The notes beneath the pieces were generated by a model. The model was not told where the DNA came from. It worked only from the letters and a program-made list of their open reading frames with translations, and did not search any database. Positions 1 through 7,668 of a DNA stretch of 35,792 nt are shown here, piece after piece. Position numbers and translations under genes: made by a program. Numbering within the stretch: position 1 is the first letter of the stretch; every line of letters begins with the position of its first letter. The DNA is from Geobacter sp. GTDB taxonomy: Bacteria; Desulfobacterota; Desulfuromonadia; Geobacterales; Geobacteraceae. The DNA is taken from NCBI GenBank assembly GCA_003490025.1, contig DNJC01000091.1, positions 40,532-76,323 on the forward strand, in the 5' to 3' direction.

Positions 1-560
1 TTGGTGAAGATGCCGCCGCCCAGACGTGCGAAGATGGAGATCAGCGAGCCGCCGAAGCCAAGGCCGACCAGCTGGCTGACCACGTCCTTGGTGGGCTCGC
101 CCGGCATGAGGTTGAGGAGTACCATGTAGTAACCCGCGACGCCCAGAAGGCCGAGACCGACCACCAGCATGCCGGTGATGGCGCCGCCCTTGAACGCGAC
201 GTTGAGTGCCTTGTGGATGCCGGATTTGGCCGCCTCGGTGGTCCTCACGTTGGCGCGTACCGAAACGAACATGCCGATGAACCCGGTGAGCCCGGAGAAG
301 AGCGCACCGACCAGGAAGCCGACGGCGGTTTTCCAGCCAAGGGTTGCAAAGAGGGCAACAAACATGACCGCACCAACCATGGCGATGATCGTGTACTGGC
401 GCTTCATGTAGGCCCCTGCACCTTCCTGGATAGCTGCGGCGATCTGCCGCATCCGCTCGTTCCCCTGGGGGAGCGCCAGGATCCACTGGGCCGAGAAGAG
501 CCCGTAGGCTACTGCCGCCGCGGCGCAGGCCAGGGCGAACACTACTGCATACTGTTCCAT
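1..560 (-). CDS. hppA: Membrane-bound proton-translocating pyrophosphatase, N-terminal part
   Basis: Reading the minus strand from an ATG at 560 gives an open frame that runs off the left edge (about 186 codons). It starts MEQYAVVFALACAAAAVAYG and has several hydrophobic helices, an early Met-Lys-Arg-Gln-Tyr segment, and ends in FARLGGGIFTK. In H+-PPases that last motif directly precedes the catalytic DVGADLVGK loop, which lies outside the window. The family hydrolyses pyrophosphate in the inner membrane and pumps protons. A strong AGGAGG ribosome site lies at about 569-575, which fixes the start. The gene is divergent from the lactate genes. The identification is firm; whether the pump is K+-dependent cannot be read from this part. 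Confidence 0.93.
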   Translation of the reverse strand, partial: MEQYAVVFALACAAAAVAYGLFSAQWILALPQGNERMRQIAAAIQEGAGAYMKRQYTIIAMVGAVMFVALFATLGWKTAVGFLVGALFSGLTGFIGMFVSVRANVRTTEAAKSGIHKALNVAFKGGAITGMLVVGLGLLGVAGYYMVLLNLMPGEPTKDVVSQLVGLGFGGSLISIFARLGGGIFT

Positions 561-630
561 TAAAAAATTCCTCCTATTTAGATATGCCTGGAAAGGCGTG
601 ACTTCCGAATTTAGTCATAAAAACGGGTGA

Positions 631-659
631 TTGTTATCGGAAACGTGTGCTTTTGTCAA
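631..659 (-). promoter_or_regulatory. Putative sigma-70 promoter of hppA
   Basis: On the minus strand a perfect TTGACA (654-659) is followed after 17 nt by TAACAA (631-636), about 70 nt upstream of the hppA start. The -35 is consensus and the -10 is weak. The rest of 561-855 holds no convincing gene. Confidence 0.5.
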
Positions 660-803
660 TCTATTTTACGCCCGGCACCCCCTGAAACGACTTGAGATGC
701 CCCTGATTCGGCCAGCCGCGCCACTTGAATCTGTAAACATTTTTCTGCGGGAAGGCCGCCGGCAGAGTGACATCCCGTTCTCCGCCAATGAGCGGCAATG
801 ACC

Positions 804-838
804 TTCAAACTGTAAACTGTTGCGGATTGAAGTTTGAA
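804..838. promoter_or_regulatory. Inverted repeat upstream of the lactate genes (possible operator)
   Basis: TTCAAACT (804-811) and AGTTTGAA (831-838) are a perfect 8-bp inverted repeat with a 19-nt spacer, ending 17 nt before the larA-like start. Such a spaced dyad would suit a dimeric regulator. Which protein binds, and whether any does, is not known. Confidence 0.35.
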
Positions 839-855
839 TATGTATCATAACCGCC

Positions 856-2124
856 ATGCCAGATCTAAAGTGCGGCGACAAAAGCTATCCCCTACCCCTT
901 GAGCCGGAGCGGGTCATTTCCGTGCTTCGCCCCACCCCGCCGGCAGCGAAGGGGACGCCGGCGGAACTTATCGGGCAGGCACTGGACGGCTGCCGGGAGG
1001 CGCTGTCGCGCTTCATTCCCGGCGAGCAGGTGGTCATCGTCACCTCCGACGTCACCCGCCCCACCGGGAGCGACATCTACCTCCCGATGCTGGTGGCGAG
1101 GCTCAACGCCGCCGGGATCAGGGACCGCGACATAGAGATAGTGATCGCGCTCGGCATTCACCGGAAGCAGACCGAGGCTGAACATAAGAAGATAGTGGGG
1201 GAGCTGTACGGCAGGATAAAGGTCACCGACCACGACTGCGACGACCCCGGAGCCCTGGTCTACCTGGGAGACACCGCCCGCGGCGTCCCGGTCGAGGTGA
1301 ACCGGCGGGTGGCCAAGGCGGACAGGCTGATCCTGACCGGCGCCATCACCTTCCATTACTTCGCCGGTTTCGGCGGAGGGAGAAAGAGCCTCCTACCCGG
1401 GGTCTCCAGCCGCAGAAGCTGCATGGCAAGCCACTTCGCCCTGCTGAACCCGGAGGAGGGAAGCGGCAGGCATCCCAAGGCGGTGACCGGGAACCTCGTA
1501 GGAAACCCCGTGCACGAGGCGATGCTGGAGGCGTGCTCCTACTCCCCTCCTGACTTCATATTGAATACCGTCCTCGACGCGGATAAGAAGATAATAGCCG
1601 CCTTTGCCGGCGACTGGCGCAGCGCCCATCTGGAAGGATGCAATTACTATAGTGCGGCTTTCTCCCGCCCCATCGCCGAAAGGGCCGATCTCGTGGTCGT
1701 CTCCTGCGGCGGCTTCCCGAAGGACATCAACCTGATCCAGGCGCACAAGTCGATGGAGTACGCGAGCCGCGCGCTGAAACCCGGCGGCGTCATGGTGCTT
1801 TTGGCGGAATGCCGCGACGGCTACGGCAACGCCACCTTCTTCAACTGGTTCGGCTACAGGAGCTGCGCCGAACTGGAGTCCGCGCTCAGGAAGCATTACG
1901 AGATCAACGGGCAGACCGCCTGGTCGGTGAAGGAGAAGGCGGAGCGGTTCCGGATCGTCCTGGTCTCCCGGCTCCCCGCCGAGGAGGTGGAGACGATGGG
2001 GATGATACCTGCGGAAGGTTTGCAGCAGGCGCTGGACCTCGCACTCCCGATGCTCCCGCCGGAATTCACTGCCTACGTGATACCGGAAGGCGGCAACGTG
2101 CTGCCGGTGCCGCAAACTCCGTAA
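856..2124 (+). CDS. larA: LarA-type nickel-dependent lactate (2-hydroxyacid) racemase
   Basis: 422 residues, the usual LarA length. The family interconverts D- and L-lactate or related 2-hydroxyacids using a nickel-pincer nucleotide bound to a lysine. The residues match the Lactobacillus enzyme in spacing: His102, His167, Lys177 in GGGRKSLLPG, and His193, against H108/H174/K184/H200. The SDVTRPT motif near residue 66 is also present. It precedes the GlcD/GlcF-like pair, so it probably feeds one lactate enantiomer to the oxidase. The cofactor genes larB, larC and larE are not in the window. The start ATG at 856 has no clear ribosome site, so the exact N terminus is less certain. Other 2-hydroxyacids remain possible substrates. 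Confidence 0.85.
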   Translation: MPDLKCGDKSYPLPLEPERVISVLRPTPPAAKGTPAELIGQALDGCREALSRFIPGEQVVIVTSDVTRPTGSDIYLPMLVARLNAAGIRDRDIEIVIALGIHRKQTEAEHKKIVGELYGRIKVTDHDCDDPGALVYLGDTARGVPVEVNRRVAKADRLILTGAITFHYFAGFGGGRKSLLPGVSSRRSCMASHFALLNPEEGSGRHPKAVTGNLVGNPVHEAMLEACSYSPPDFILNTVLDADKKIIAAFAGDWRSAHLEGCNYYSAAFSRPIAERADLVVVSCGGFPKDINLIQAHKSMEYASRALKPGGVMVLLAECRDGYGNATFFNWFGYRSCAELESALRKHYEINGQTAWSVKEKAERFRIVLVSRLPAEEVETMGMIPAEGLQQALDLALPMLPPEFTAYVIPEGGNVLPVPQTP

Positions 2125-2135
2125 GATAAAACGGA

Positions 2136-2275
2136 ATTCCCTCCCCCTCCGGGGAAGGGGCACATATTCATGATTCCCTCCCCCGGAGGGGGAGGGTCAG
2201 GGAGGGGGAGCCGCGCTGGCAGCGAAAGACCTCCCCCCTCCCGACCTCCCCCCTCCGGGGGGAGGAGATAGGACC
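2136..2275. repeat. GC-rich palindromic intergenic repeats
   Basis: The gap between the racemase and the oxidase is filled with complementary C-rich and G-rich blocks, such as CCCTCCCCCTCCGGGG near 2141 and CTCCCCCGGAGGGGGAGGG near 2178. They can fold into strong hairpins and resemble the repeats at 16450-16800, 21600-21720 and 24395-24540. They may attenuate transcription or be mobile-repeat remnants. No gene is seen here. Confidence 0.7.
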
Positions 2276-2317
2276 AGCAAGCGACGCACACGAAGATCAG
2301 CCACGAAAGGATAATAG

Positions 2318-3697
2318 ATGCTAGAGGCACGGATTCTCAACCAGTTGACCGAAATCGTCGGAAGCGAAAACATCGCGACCGGGGCGCAGGATCTCATCTG
2401 CTACGGCTACGACGCGACCCAGATGGAATTCCTCCCCGACTGCGTGGTGCACCCGGACGGCGCGGAGCAGATCTCCCGCATACTCCAGCTCGCCAACAAG
2501 GAGAGGTTGCCGGTCTTCCCTAGGGGAGCCGGCAGCGGCTTCACCGGCGGCGCGCTTCCCAAGGGGGGCGGTGTCGTCCTGGTGACCACCAGGATGAACA
2601 GGATCCTCAGGATCGACACGGACAACCTGGTTGCCGAGGTGGAGCCCGGGGTGGTGACGGAGGCGTTCCAGATCGAGGTCGAGAAGCTCGGCCTCTTCTA
2701 TCCCCCCGACCCCGCCTCGCTCAAGTTCTCGACCCTTGGCGGCAACGTCGCCGAGTGCGCCGGCGGCCCGCGCGCCGTCAAGTACGGCGTCACCAAGGAT
2801 TTCGTGATGGGGCTGGAGGTGGTGCTTCCAACCGGAGAGATCATCCGCACCGGCGGCGAGACGGTCAAGGGGGTGGTCGGCTACGACCTCACCAAGCTGA
2901 TCTGCGGCTCCGAGGGGACCCTCGGCGTCATCACCAAGATCATCTTCAGGCTTCTCCCCTACCCCGACGCGAAGAAGACCATGCTGACCGTCTTCGATTC
3001 CATCGACGGCGCCGCCCGTGCGGTCTCCACCATCATCAAGAACAAGATCATACCGACCACCCTGGAGTTCATGGACCATGCGACGCTCACCTGCGTCGAG
3101 CGCCGCTTCAACCTCGGCATGCCGGACACGGGAAGGGCGGTGCTCCTGATCGAGGTGGACGGCGACCGCGACCTGATTGAGAAGCAGGCGGGAGAGATCC
3201 ACAGGCTGATCGAGCCGCTCGGGCTGGTGCAGTTCAGGGTCGCCAAGGACGCGGCCGAGAGCGAGGAGCTGTGGCGGGTGCGCCGGCTGGTTTCGCCGTC
3301 TCTGAGGGATGTGAATCCCGACAAGTTCAACGAGGACATCGTGGTGCCTAGGAGCAAGGTGCCGGACGTGATCAGACGCATCGAGGTGATCCAGAAGCGC
3401 TACGACATCCCCATCGTCAACTTCGGCCATGCCGGCGACGGCAACATCCATGTCAACATCATGATCGACAAGACGGTGCCGGGGGAGCTGGAGAAGGCGC
3501 ACGAGGCGATCAAGGAGGTGTTCCAGGCGGCGCTCGACCTGGGCGGCACCATGTCCGGGGAGCACGGCGTGGGGCTTGCCAAGCAGCCGTTCATACCGAT
3601 GGAGCTGAACGCGGACCAGGTCCGCGCCATGAAAGCGATCAAGGGCGCCCTCGACCCGAACAACATCCTGAACCCGGGCAAGATGCTGCCGACGTAA
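2318..3697 (+). CDS. glcD: FAD-linked D-lactate/glycolate oxidase subunit (GlcD-like)
   Basis: 459 residues with the VAO-type FAD domain: the nucleotide loop PRGAGSGFTGGA near residue 68, then GGNVAECAGGPRAVKYG near 145 and GSEGTLGVIT near 200. The C-terminal FAD-linked oxidase domain carries NFGHAGDGNIHVN and GTMSGEHGVG. The family oxidises D-lactate or glycolate and hands electrons to an Fe-S partner. An AAAGGA ribosome site lies 7 nt before the ATG. The downstream Fe-S gene is 139 bp away and the upstream LarA-type racemase supports lactate as substrate. D-lactate, glycolate and D-2-hydroxyglutarate cannot be told apart by eye. Confidence 0.88.
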   Translation: MLEARILNQLTEIVGSENIATGAQDLICYGYDATQMEFLPDCVVHPDGAEQISRILQLANKERLPVFPRGAGSGFTGGALPKGGGVVLVTTRMNRILRIDTDNLVAEVEPGVVTEAFQIEVEKLGLFYPPDPASLKFSTLGGNVAECAGGPRAVKYGVTKDFVMGLEVVLPTGEIIRTGGETVKGVVGYDLTKLICGSEGTLGVITKIIFRLLPYPDAKKTMLTVFDSIDGAARAVSTIIKNKIIPTTLEFMDHATLTCVERRFNLGMPDTGRAVLLIEVDGDRDLIEKQAGEIHRLIEPLGLVQFRVAKDAAESEELWRVRRLVSPSLRDVNPDKFNEDIVVPRSKVPDVIRRIEVIQKRYDIPIVNFGHAGDGNIHVNIMIDKTVPGELEKAHEAIKEVFQAALDLGGTMSGEHGVGLAKQPFIPMELNADQVRAMKAIKGALDPNNILNPGKMLPT

Positions 3698-3699
3698 AC

Positions 3700-3785
3700 C
3701 AATTGACAATTGACAATGGACAATTGACAACGAGATGGGTTCCCATAACTCCCATAACTCCCATGATTCCCATGACTCCCATAGT
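3700..3785. repeat. Two adjacent short tandem arrays (7-bp and 9-bp units)
   Basis: Four tandem heptamers of CAATTGA (one variant, CAATGGA) occupy 3700-3727. Five 9-bp units of the form TCCCATRAY occupy 3741-3785. They lie between two genes that should be co-expressed. The second array ends 51 bp before the next start. No coding signal is seen. Confidence 0.85.
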
Positions 3786-3835
3786 CACCCAACCACTGGC
3801 CCCAGCAGCCAGGCCAGTTTGAAAGAGACCATAGC

Positions 3836-5116
3836 ATGACCAGGAAGCAGACAAGCCCGCTCGAGCGGGTAGCAAACGAGATGAAGAAATGCGTGAAGTG
3901 CGGCGCCTGCCGCGCCAACTGCCCCGCCTTCGGCACCTTCCAGCGCGAACCGGCCACCGCCCGCGGCAAGGTCGCACTGGCCCAGCACCTCATGAAGGGG
4001 GACATCACGCTGGACGACGGCACCTACGCCGCCATGTCCAAGTGCCTCTTGTGCGGCAGCTGCGTCGACAAGTGCCCGAACCAGGTCCCAACCGACGAGA
4101 TCGTCATCGCGGCGCGCGAGGCCTTGGCGCAAAAGCGCGGCCTGACCACCTTCCACAAGGCGGTGGGGCAGGTGATCAGGCACCGCAAGGTGATGAACCT
4201 CGGGGCCCTCGCCGCCGCCGTCCTCGGCCCTATCTTCTTCAGGAAGGTCCCCGCCACCTCCGGCCTGAGGCTGCGATTCCCCATGCCGTTTCTCGGGGCG
4301 AGCCGCCACGTGCCGCAGATCGCGAAAAAGCCGTTCATGAAGCGGCACCCCGAGGTGATCAAGGGCGAACCGGGAAAGCCGACCATCGTTTTCTTCGTGG
4401 GCTGCATGACCAATTTCGTCTACACCGAGATCGGCGAGGCGACGCTGGCGCTCTTCCGCCACCTTGGGTGCACGGTGATCATCCCGCAGGGGCAGCAGTG
4501 CTGCGGCCTGCCGGGGATGTCGGGGGGGGACCTGAACACGGTTCGGGAGCTGGCCGAGCAGAACCTGGCCGCGTTGGAGAAGTACCCGGCGGATTACGTC
4601 ATGACGGCCTGCGCCACCTGCGGCGGCGCGCTGCACAAGCTCTACCCCCTAGTGATCGGGAAGAGGAACCCGGAACTGAGAGAGCGGCTCCAGGCGCTGG
4701 CGGACAAGACGGTGGACGCGGCCGTCCTGCTGCAAAAGCTCGGGCTCTCCCCGCAGGAGACCGGCTCGGGAGCGCCGCTCAGCATCACCTACCACGACCC
4801 CTGCCACCACAGGACCGCCGGGATAGCCAAGCAGCCGCGCGAGCTTTTGACCGGCACCCCCGGCCTGGAACTGGTGGAAATGGAGGGGGCCGACCGCTGC
4901 TGCGGCCTGGGCGGCACCTTCAACGTCTATCACTACGAAAGCTCCCTCGACATCAACGCCGGCAAGAGCGCAGCCATCAGGGCGACCGGCGCCGATGTCG
5001 TGGTCACCGGCTGCCCCGGCTGCATCATGCAACTCTCCGACGGCCTGAAACAGGCCGGAGATAAAACGAGGGTATTGCATACGGTCGAGCTTCTGGCGCG
5101 TAAAATAAGGCGCTGA
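3836..5116 (+). CDS. glcF: Fe-S/CCG-domain partner subunit of the lactate oxidase (GlcF-like)
   Basis: 426 residues. Two 4Fe-4S motifs lie near the N terminus: CVKCGACRANCP (about 19-30) and CLLCGSCVDKCP (about 70-81). Two CCG (heterodisulfide-reductase-type) domains follow, with VGCMTNF...CCGLPG and DPCHHR...CCGLGG. This is the GlcF/LutA-like architecture, which takes electrons from the FAD subunit and passes them to the quinone pool or another acceptor. It is the last gene of the lactate module. No lactate permease is visible in the window. Start at the ATG with GAAAGAG upstream. Confidence 0.88.
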   Translation: MTRKQTSPLERVANEMKKCVKCGACRANCPAFGTFQREPATARGKVALAQHLMKGDITLDDGTYAAMSKCLLCGSCVDKCPNQVPTDEIVIAAREALAQKRGLTTFHKAVGQVIRHRKVMNLGALAAAVLGPIFFRKVPATSGLRLRFPMPFLGASRHVPQIAKKPFMKRHPEVIKGEPGKPTIVFFVGCMTNFVYTEIGEATLALFRHLGCTVIIPQGQQCCGLPGMSGGDLNTVRELAEQNLAALEKYPADYVMTACATCGGALHKLYPLVIGKRNPELRERLQALADKTVDAAVLLQKLGLSPQETGSGAPLSITYHDPCHHRTAGIAKQPRELLTGTPGLELVEMEGADRCCGLGGTFNVYHYESSLDINAGKSAAIRATGADVVVTGCPGCIMQLSDGLKQAGDKTRVLHTVELLARKIRR

Positions 5117-5137
5117 CAGGGCATCCCTGTCAGCCGC
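5109..5137 (+). terminator. Hairpin overlapping the glcF stop
   Basis: GCTGACAGGG (5112-5121) and CCCTGTCAGC (5125-5134) form a perfect 10-bp stem with a 3-nt loop that includes the stop codon. A C-rich rather than U-rich tract follows, so this may be a weak terminator or an mRNA-stabilising hairpin. Confidence 0.5.
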
Positions 5138-5223
5138 CTCCCTCCCCCTCTTCCCCCCGCATTCTTACCCTCTCACAACTCCTCGTACTTTCGCGCATTT
5201 ACCCGTATACACGCTTTTTCTTA

Positions 5224-5252
5224 TTGACATTTGCAGAGCAAATCTTTATGTA
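5224..5252 (+). promoter_or_regulatory. Promoter of the carboxylase operon with palindrome in the spacer
   Basis: TTGACA (5224-5229), a 17-nt spacer and TATGTA (5247-5252). The spacer carries a perfect palindrome ATTTGC-AGA-GCAAAT (5229-5243), well placed for a repressor. The mRNA would have a leader of about 520 nt before the carboxyltransferase. Confidence 0.5.
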
Positions 5253-5259
5253 CAGGTAC

Positions 5260-5721
5260 GTCCCGAATTTTAGTAAAACGATAGTTCGTTTAATTAGCCT
5301 GTAAAACGGGCCCCCGAGTACGGCCAGCGCAAAAGTCCGTTTCGGGGCGTCAACATCCTGGCGTCCGGATGCATTGAAAACAGGGGTCCGTCCTTCCCCT
5401 GCTTTATAACAGAACGCCTTTCTCCGCTACAGAAACTCCCCTGCTCCACGTAAAAATGACAATCGCAGCATAACTCCCCCTGTCCGACCCGAAGCGTATA
5501 CGTCTCGGAAAAGACCGGCTGCCCTTCCCCCCTTAGGCCCGGCCAAGGCTTTTTCGGGATGCTTCGCGAAAACGGTGATCTCCCTTTTGACGGGCAGCGG
5601 TTTACGTTTTCGATAACTGACAAGTGGAACATGTGTTTTCATTAATACTCAAAAAACTGAGCTGTTTTTTAGTCCGACGAAAAAGTACAACGGTTTTTTA
5701 ATCACGCAACGGGAGGATGGA
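5260..5721 (+). other. Long untranslated leader, no clear gene
   Basis: About 460 nt without a convincing plus-strand gene. Two overlapping minus-strand frames (5294-5632 and 5427-5642) are open, but neither has a ribosome site and neither resembles a family I know. One contains a few cysteines. The stretch most likely is 5' UTR, possibly structured. Confidence 0.45.
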
Positions 5722-5790
5722 ATGAGTAACGCAATTAACCTGTACCAGATGGAAAATCCCAGATACCGGAAGGATGCGCACTATGTCTAA
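5722..5790 (+). CDS. Possible 22-residue leader peptide upstream of the carboxyltransferase
   Basis: A short frame starting MSNAINLYQMENPRY and ending ...DAHYV. It has a good ribosome site (GGGAGG, 5711-5716) five nt before its ATG. Its stop TAA (5788-5790) overlaps the start region of the next gene, whose ATG is at 5783, so the two could be translationally coupled. It is out of frame with that gene. I know no family for it. It could be a regulatory leader peptide or simply a coupling device. Confidence 0.45.
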   Translation: MSNAINLYQMENPRYRKDAHYV

Positions 5791-7507
5791 TACATTTATC
5801 AGGCCCTCACTAAAGAACCCGTTCGACGCCGGCGAGAAGGTCGAATTCAACATTCCCGGCGAGATCTCCCGCGCCACCGGCGGCTACGAGGAGGCGATGC
5901 AGGCTGGTCACGACCTGATCCAGCGCCCCATCAAGTCGGTCAGCATCGACCAGATCGAAAAACAGCATTTCAAGAAGCGGATGACCGTCTGGGAGAGGAT
6001 CCGCGTCCTCACCGAGGAGGAGCCGAACATCCTGTTCCAGAACTGGGGCAAGAACCTCGACGGCGCCTCGCTGGTCACCGGCATCCTGAACATCCACGGC
6101 CGCGATGTCGCCGTCTACGGGCACGACTTCACCGTGCGCGCGGGCTCCATGGACGCCACCAACGGCAACAAGCTGGCCCGCCTCTTCTACATGGCGGGCG
6201 AGAAAGGGATCCCGGTCATCGGCATGAACGACTCGGCCGGGGCCTTCGTGCCCGCCGGCGTCGGCGGCCTCGACGGCTACGCGGAGGCGTTCACCGCCTT
6301 GAGGAAGATCAGCGGCGTGGTCCCCTCCATCATGTGCATGTTCGGCTTCAACGCGGGCGGCGGTTCCTACCTGCCGCGCCAGGGGAGCTTCGTCATCCAG
6401 CCCAAGGACACCTTCTTCGGCCTCACCGGCCCGGGCGTCGTCAAGAGCGTTCTGGGCGAGGACGTCACCCCCGAGGACCTGGGCGGACCCAAGGTCCACG
6501 GCCAGTCGGGCGTCGCCGACCTCACCGTCGAGGACGAGGTCGGGGCGCTGAGGACCGCGCTGCAGCTCCTCAACTACATCCCGGACAACAACTCGATCCT
6601 GGCGCGCCACCAGGAGACCAGCGACCCGCTGGACAGAAAGACCTGGGAGATCAACACGCTCCTCAAGAAGGCGTTCAACTCGCCGACCGGATTCAACACC
6701 CCGTTCGACGTCTCGATCATCATCCAGCAGATCTGCGACCACGGCGACTACTTCGAACTGCAGCGCGACCGCGCCAGGAACGTGGTCACCGCCTTCGGGC
6801 GCCTGGGCGGCAACGTCGTCGGCTTCGTCGCCAACAACTCGGCCGTCGACTCCGGCCAGATCGACTGCGACGCGGCCTACAAGATCGCCCGCTTCAACCG
6901 CTTCTGCAACATCTACAACATCCCGATGATCTTCATGGAAGACACCACCGGCTTCCTCCCGGGCCGCGAGCAGGAGGCACGCGGCATCGTCCAGGCGGGG
7001 CGCGCCATGCTCGACTCCATCGTCGACATCAGGACCCCGCGCATCCTGCTCATCCTCAGGAACGCCTACGGTGGGGCCTACGCCTCCTACAACAACTACC
7101 CGACCGGCGCCGACCTGGTCCTGGCGCTTCCCACCACCAGGCTCGCCGTCATGGGTCCGGCAGGCAAGGAATTCGTCTACAAGGACGAGATGAGGAAGAT
7201 CAGGAATTCCGTCATCGAGCGCGTCAAGCGCGGCACCCAGGAGCGTATCGACGCAGGGGTCAAGCCGGAGGCGGCCAAGCTCGACGCCGAGAAGGAAGCG
7301 GCCGACTGGCTCAAGGCCGAGGAGGCCGTCCTCAACTCCCGTTACGAGAAGGAGCTCATGAACCCGAAGGAGGCGCTTTCGCTCGGGTCCATCTCCTCGC
7401 TGGTCATGCCGACCGATCTCAGGAAGGTCCTCGGGGAGAACATGAACTTCTTCCTGCGCCACTACAAACCGAGCGCGATGCAGGCCGTGCAGAGGGAGTT
7501 CCACTAA
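5783..7507 (+). CDS. Acyl-CoA carboxylase carboxyltransferase subunit (propionyl-/methylmalonyl-CoA type)
   Basis: 574 residues with the two-lobed crotonase-fold carboxyltransferase domain. It transfers the carboxyl group between biotin and an acyl-CoA. Visible features are GMNDSAGAFVPAGVGGLDGY and FGFNAGGGSYLPRQGSF in the N lobe, and FMEDTTGFLPGREQEARGI plus LRNAYGGAYASYNNY in the C lobe, which are the oxyanion-loop glycines. I chose the ATG at 5783, not the one at 5774, because GGAAGG (5768-5773) touches the first but sits 9 nt from the second. It is followed by the biotin carboxylase and, farther on, methylmalonyl-CoA mutase and epimerase. Propionyl-CoA is therefore the likeliest substrate, though acetyl-CoA is not excluded. 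Confidence 0.85.
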   Translation: MSNTFIRPSLKNPFDAGEKVEFNIPGEISRATGGYEEAMQAGHDLIQRPIKSVSIDQIEKQHFKKRMTVWERIRVLTEEEPNILFQNWGKNLDGASLVTGILNIHGRDVAVYGHDFTVRAGSMDATNGNKLARLFYMAGEKGIPVIGMNDSAGAFVPAGVGGLDGYAEAFTALRKISGVVPSIMCMFGFNAGGGSYLPRQGSFVIQPKDTFFGLTGPGVVKSVLGEDVTPEDLGGPKVHGQSGVADLTVEDEVGALRTALQLLNYIPDNNSILARHQETSDPLDRKTWEINTLLKKAFNSPTGFNTPFDVSIIIQQICDHGDYFELQRDRARNVVTAFGRLGGNVVGFVANNSAVDSGQIDCDAAYKIARFNRFCNIYNIPMIFMEDTTGFLPGREQEARGIVQAGRAMLDSIVDIRTPRILLILRNAYGGAYASYNNYPTGADLVLALPTTRLAVMGPAGKEFVYKDEMRKIRNSVIERVKRGTQERIDAGVKPEAAKLDAEKEAADWLKAEEAVLNSRYEKELMNPKEALSLGSISSLVMPTDLRKVLGENMNFFLRHYKPSAMQAVQREFH

Positions 7508-7668
7508 TGGCGACTACAAACCTTGGACTGGGAACCGCGGCAGGGGGGGGCATGGCCCCCGAGTTGCTGGCAGGACTGGGCGGTGCGCAGGCTGGTCGCG
7601 AGGCCCGCACCGGGTACGCCGGCTTCCACCCCTCGCCGGCATCATCTAACGTAACGGAGATTAAAGCG

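Noticed and set aside
666..881. 71-residue minus-strand frame overlapping the racemase start
   Set aside because: It lies in the divergent promoter region, has no ribosome site and a composition unlike the genes around it.
3700..3785. CRISPR array
   Set aside because: Units are 7-9 bp with no spacers; simple tandem repeats.
5294..5642. Minus-strand frames of 71 and 112 residues in the carboxylase leader, one with a few cysteines
   Set aside because: No ribosome site before either start, overlapping each other, and no family likeness; more likely untranslated leader.
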